In this document: piece by piece, positions 62,800 through 64,000 of the stretch
Position numbering within the stretch: position 1 is the stretch's first letter
Layout of the letters: every line of letters starts with the position of its first letter
NCBI GenBank assembly: GCA_963965975.1
Contig: OZ014411.1
Coordinates: 3,209,001-3,273,000, forward strand
Direction of reading: 5' to 3'
DNA from: Xestospongia bergquistia
Taxonomy: Eukaryota; Porifera; Demospongiae; Haplosclerida; Petrosiidae
DNA: 64,000 nt
Notes under the pieces: generated by a model
What the model saw: the letters and a program-made list of their open reading frames with translations, nothing else
Told to the model about the DNA's origin: nothing
The model's database searches: none
Translations under genes and position numbers: made by a program

Positions 62800-63954
62800 A
62801 GGATAGTAATTAACATAGATTTTTTTCAACTGTATCACATTCCTTGCCAAAGTAAACTTTAAAGTCTATGTTATAATCATTGACTGAGTCAGCTAAAATC
62901 CATACCTTTATACAGTTCATGTTTGATAGGTTTCAATGGAATGTACTGTGTTATTTTAGACTTTCCTTTAAATTTGATCATCGCTTCATCTACTGAAGCA
63001 TCTCTGTGCGGACAATACATAGAATCAAACTTTAAGAGGTCAAGAATAGATTGAACTCGTGCCAGCCTGTTGAACCCAGGTTGTCCATGTCGTATAATGG
63101 TATCCTTGTCTACAAAATGCAAAAATGATTTGATTTCCATAAACCTTTTACGTGATATTCTAGATGCTATTGGAGCATAGTGAAGACATGGATCTGTCGA
63201 CCAGTAATCATATATATCTGGAAGCTTGTTGATCCCCATTAGTATACAAAAACCAAAGTAAGCGAATATTTCCTCTGTACAGGTTTTCCAGCTGTCATTT
63301 CCTAAACACTGAGCAGCATATCTGTTGGTTTCTACTACAATTAGGTCGATAATTGCCCTGGTAAAAAACAGTAGGAAAATCTGTAATGTACTATGAGAAA
63401 GAGTTACTGTTGGTCCTGGTACACTAGCAAATGGTTGAATGGTGACATCTGAAGCTTGGTCACTCCAATGTAAATCAACATCATTGTTGCTACTATCGGG
63501 TTTGTCCCGCTCTCTACAACGAGCTCTATGAAATCCTTTACCATGACCTCTACCACCTCGACTACTTCTATAACCACCACAACCTCTACCACGAGAACAT
63601 CCTTTCCCACGACTACCACTATTGAAGGTTCATATCACTACTAGTATTGCTTTCTCTATCACTATCATTTCTGTCATCAGCATTGTTTTCTCTATCACTA
63701 TCATTTCCACTTATTTTACTTGCATAATCACCAACATAACTATCATCATCATTATCACTACTATAATCAGTATCATTTCCAAGCATAACATTTGCACCAA
63801 CTAACATATCTTCCATTTCTCTAGCATCCAGTTCTTCCAACACTTCAGCATCCATTTCATCATCACTTCCAGAAAACATATACTCTTCCATCTCATGATT
63901 ACTGTCTTCCATTGCTAATTCACATACTTCATCTGTAGTATACTTTCTAGCCAT
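62800..63954 (-). pseudogene. Broken piggyBac-like transposase (N-terminal half)
   Basis: On the minus strand from 63954 an acidic N-terminus (Asp/Ser-rich, about 110 residues) runs to a frameshift near 63625. An Arg/Gly-rich segment (SRGKGCSRGRGC) and then a transposase part follow, with MGINKLPDIYDYWS and ASVDEAMIKFKGKS. The latter matches the region of the first catalytic Asp of the piggyBac (DDE_Tnp_1_7) family. Another frameshift near 62905 separates KPIKHE from VWILADSVNDY, and a stop occurs near 62808. The later catalytic Asp residues are missing. It is a dead fragment; I did not find terminal repeats or TTAA duplications. Confidence 0.8.
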
Positions 63955-64000
63955 TGTTTACTATCAAAATTTTCTACTGCAGCAGCTGGTTACTACCTCA

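Noticed and set aside
63622..63804. 60-codon Ile/Thr-rich plus-strand frame
   Set aside because: It is the antisense shadow of the acidic N-terminus of the piggyBac-like relic.
1..64000. CRISPR arrays, bacterial operons, tRNA or rRNA genes
   Set aside because: No regularly spaced repeats, no ribosome-binding-site-led gene clusters and no cloverleaf or rRNA signature were noticed. The simple repeats are microsatellites.

Overview
This is eukaryotic, probably animal, DNA: AT-rich, split by short GT-AG introns, and packed with microsatellites, retrotransposon debris and local duplications. The gene content fits a sponge (an Amphimedon-like demosponge is my best guess): an ankyrin-Roc-COR-death domain protein, a secreted MACPF protein, CD225/dispanin-like membrane proteins, a POT/PTR-like transporter and a local expansion of an unrecognised multi-membrane family. 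The assignment rests on remembered family resemblance, not on a search. All exon joins were read by eye from splice sites, reading phase and paralogue comparison.

Left part (1-29 kb). Three paralogues of an unrecognised protein (signal peptide, ectodomain of about 125 residues, about seven membrane segments) lie on the plus strand: one lacking its first exon because of the window edge (1285-2247), and two complete (5949-9128; 17091-19103). Each complete copy is followed tail-to-tail by a minus-strand MACPF gene. In the first copy the MACPF gene is a gutted pseudogene (9519-10827); in the second it is intact (24232-26342). The region is therefore an old duplication of a convergent gene pair. 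A Ty3/gypsy element with a 5-bp target duplication (11522-15899) sits between the two blocks. Older gypsy remnants in both orientations (about 19372-23820) lie inside the second block.

Middle part (29-45 kb). A six-exon CD225/dispanin-like gene (29314-30553) is followed by a 21-exon gene (33062-42823) encoding ankyrin repeats, a Roc-like GTPase, a COR-like region and a C-terminal death domain, probably an intracellular signalling scaffold. Most ankyrin repeats occupy one 99-bp phase-0 exon each. A decayed copy of three linker exons lies just downstream.

Right part (45-64 kb). A 6.2-kb DNA transposon (44750-50956) with CACTGC termini and a 2-bp TG duplication carries two divergent genes: a SAM-domain protein on the minus strand and a C2H2 zinc-finger candidate transposase on the plus strand. 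A diverged tandem copy of its flanks at about 52.2 kb preserves the unoccupied site, which defines the ends to the base. Next come relics of the death-domain exon, a second and probably damaged dispanin-like copy (52826-53783), an intact single-exon POT/PTR-like transporter (54771-56471), a small inverted-repeat element between two copies of a leader exon, a fourth and more diverged member of the membrane family (60311-62118), and a broken piggyBac-like transposase on the minus strand (62800-63954).
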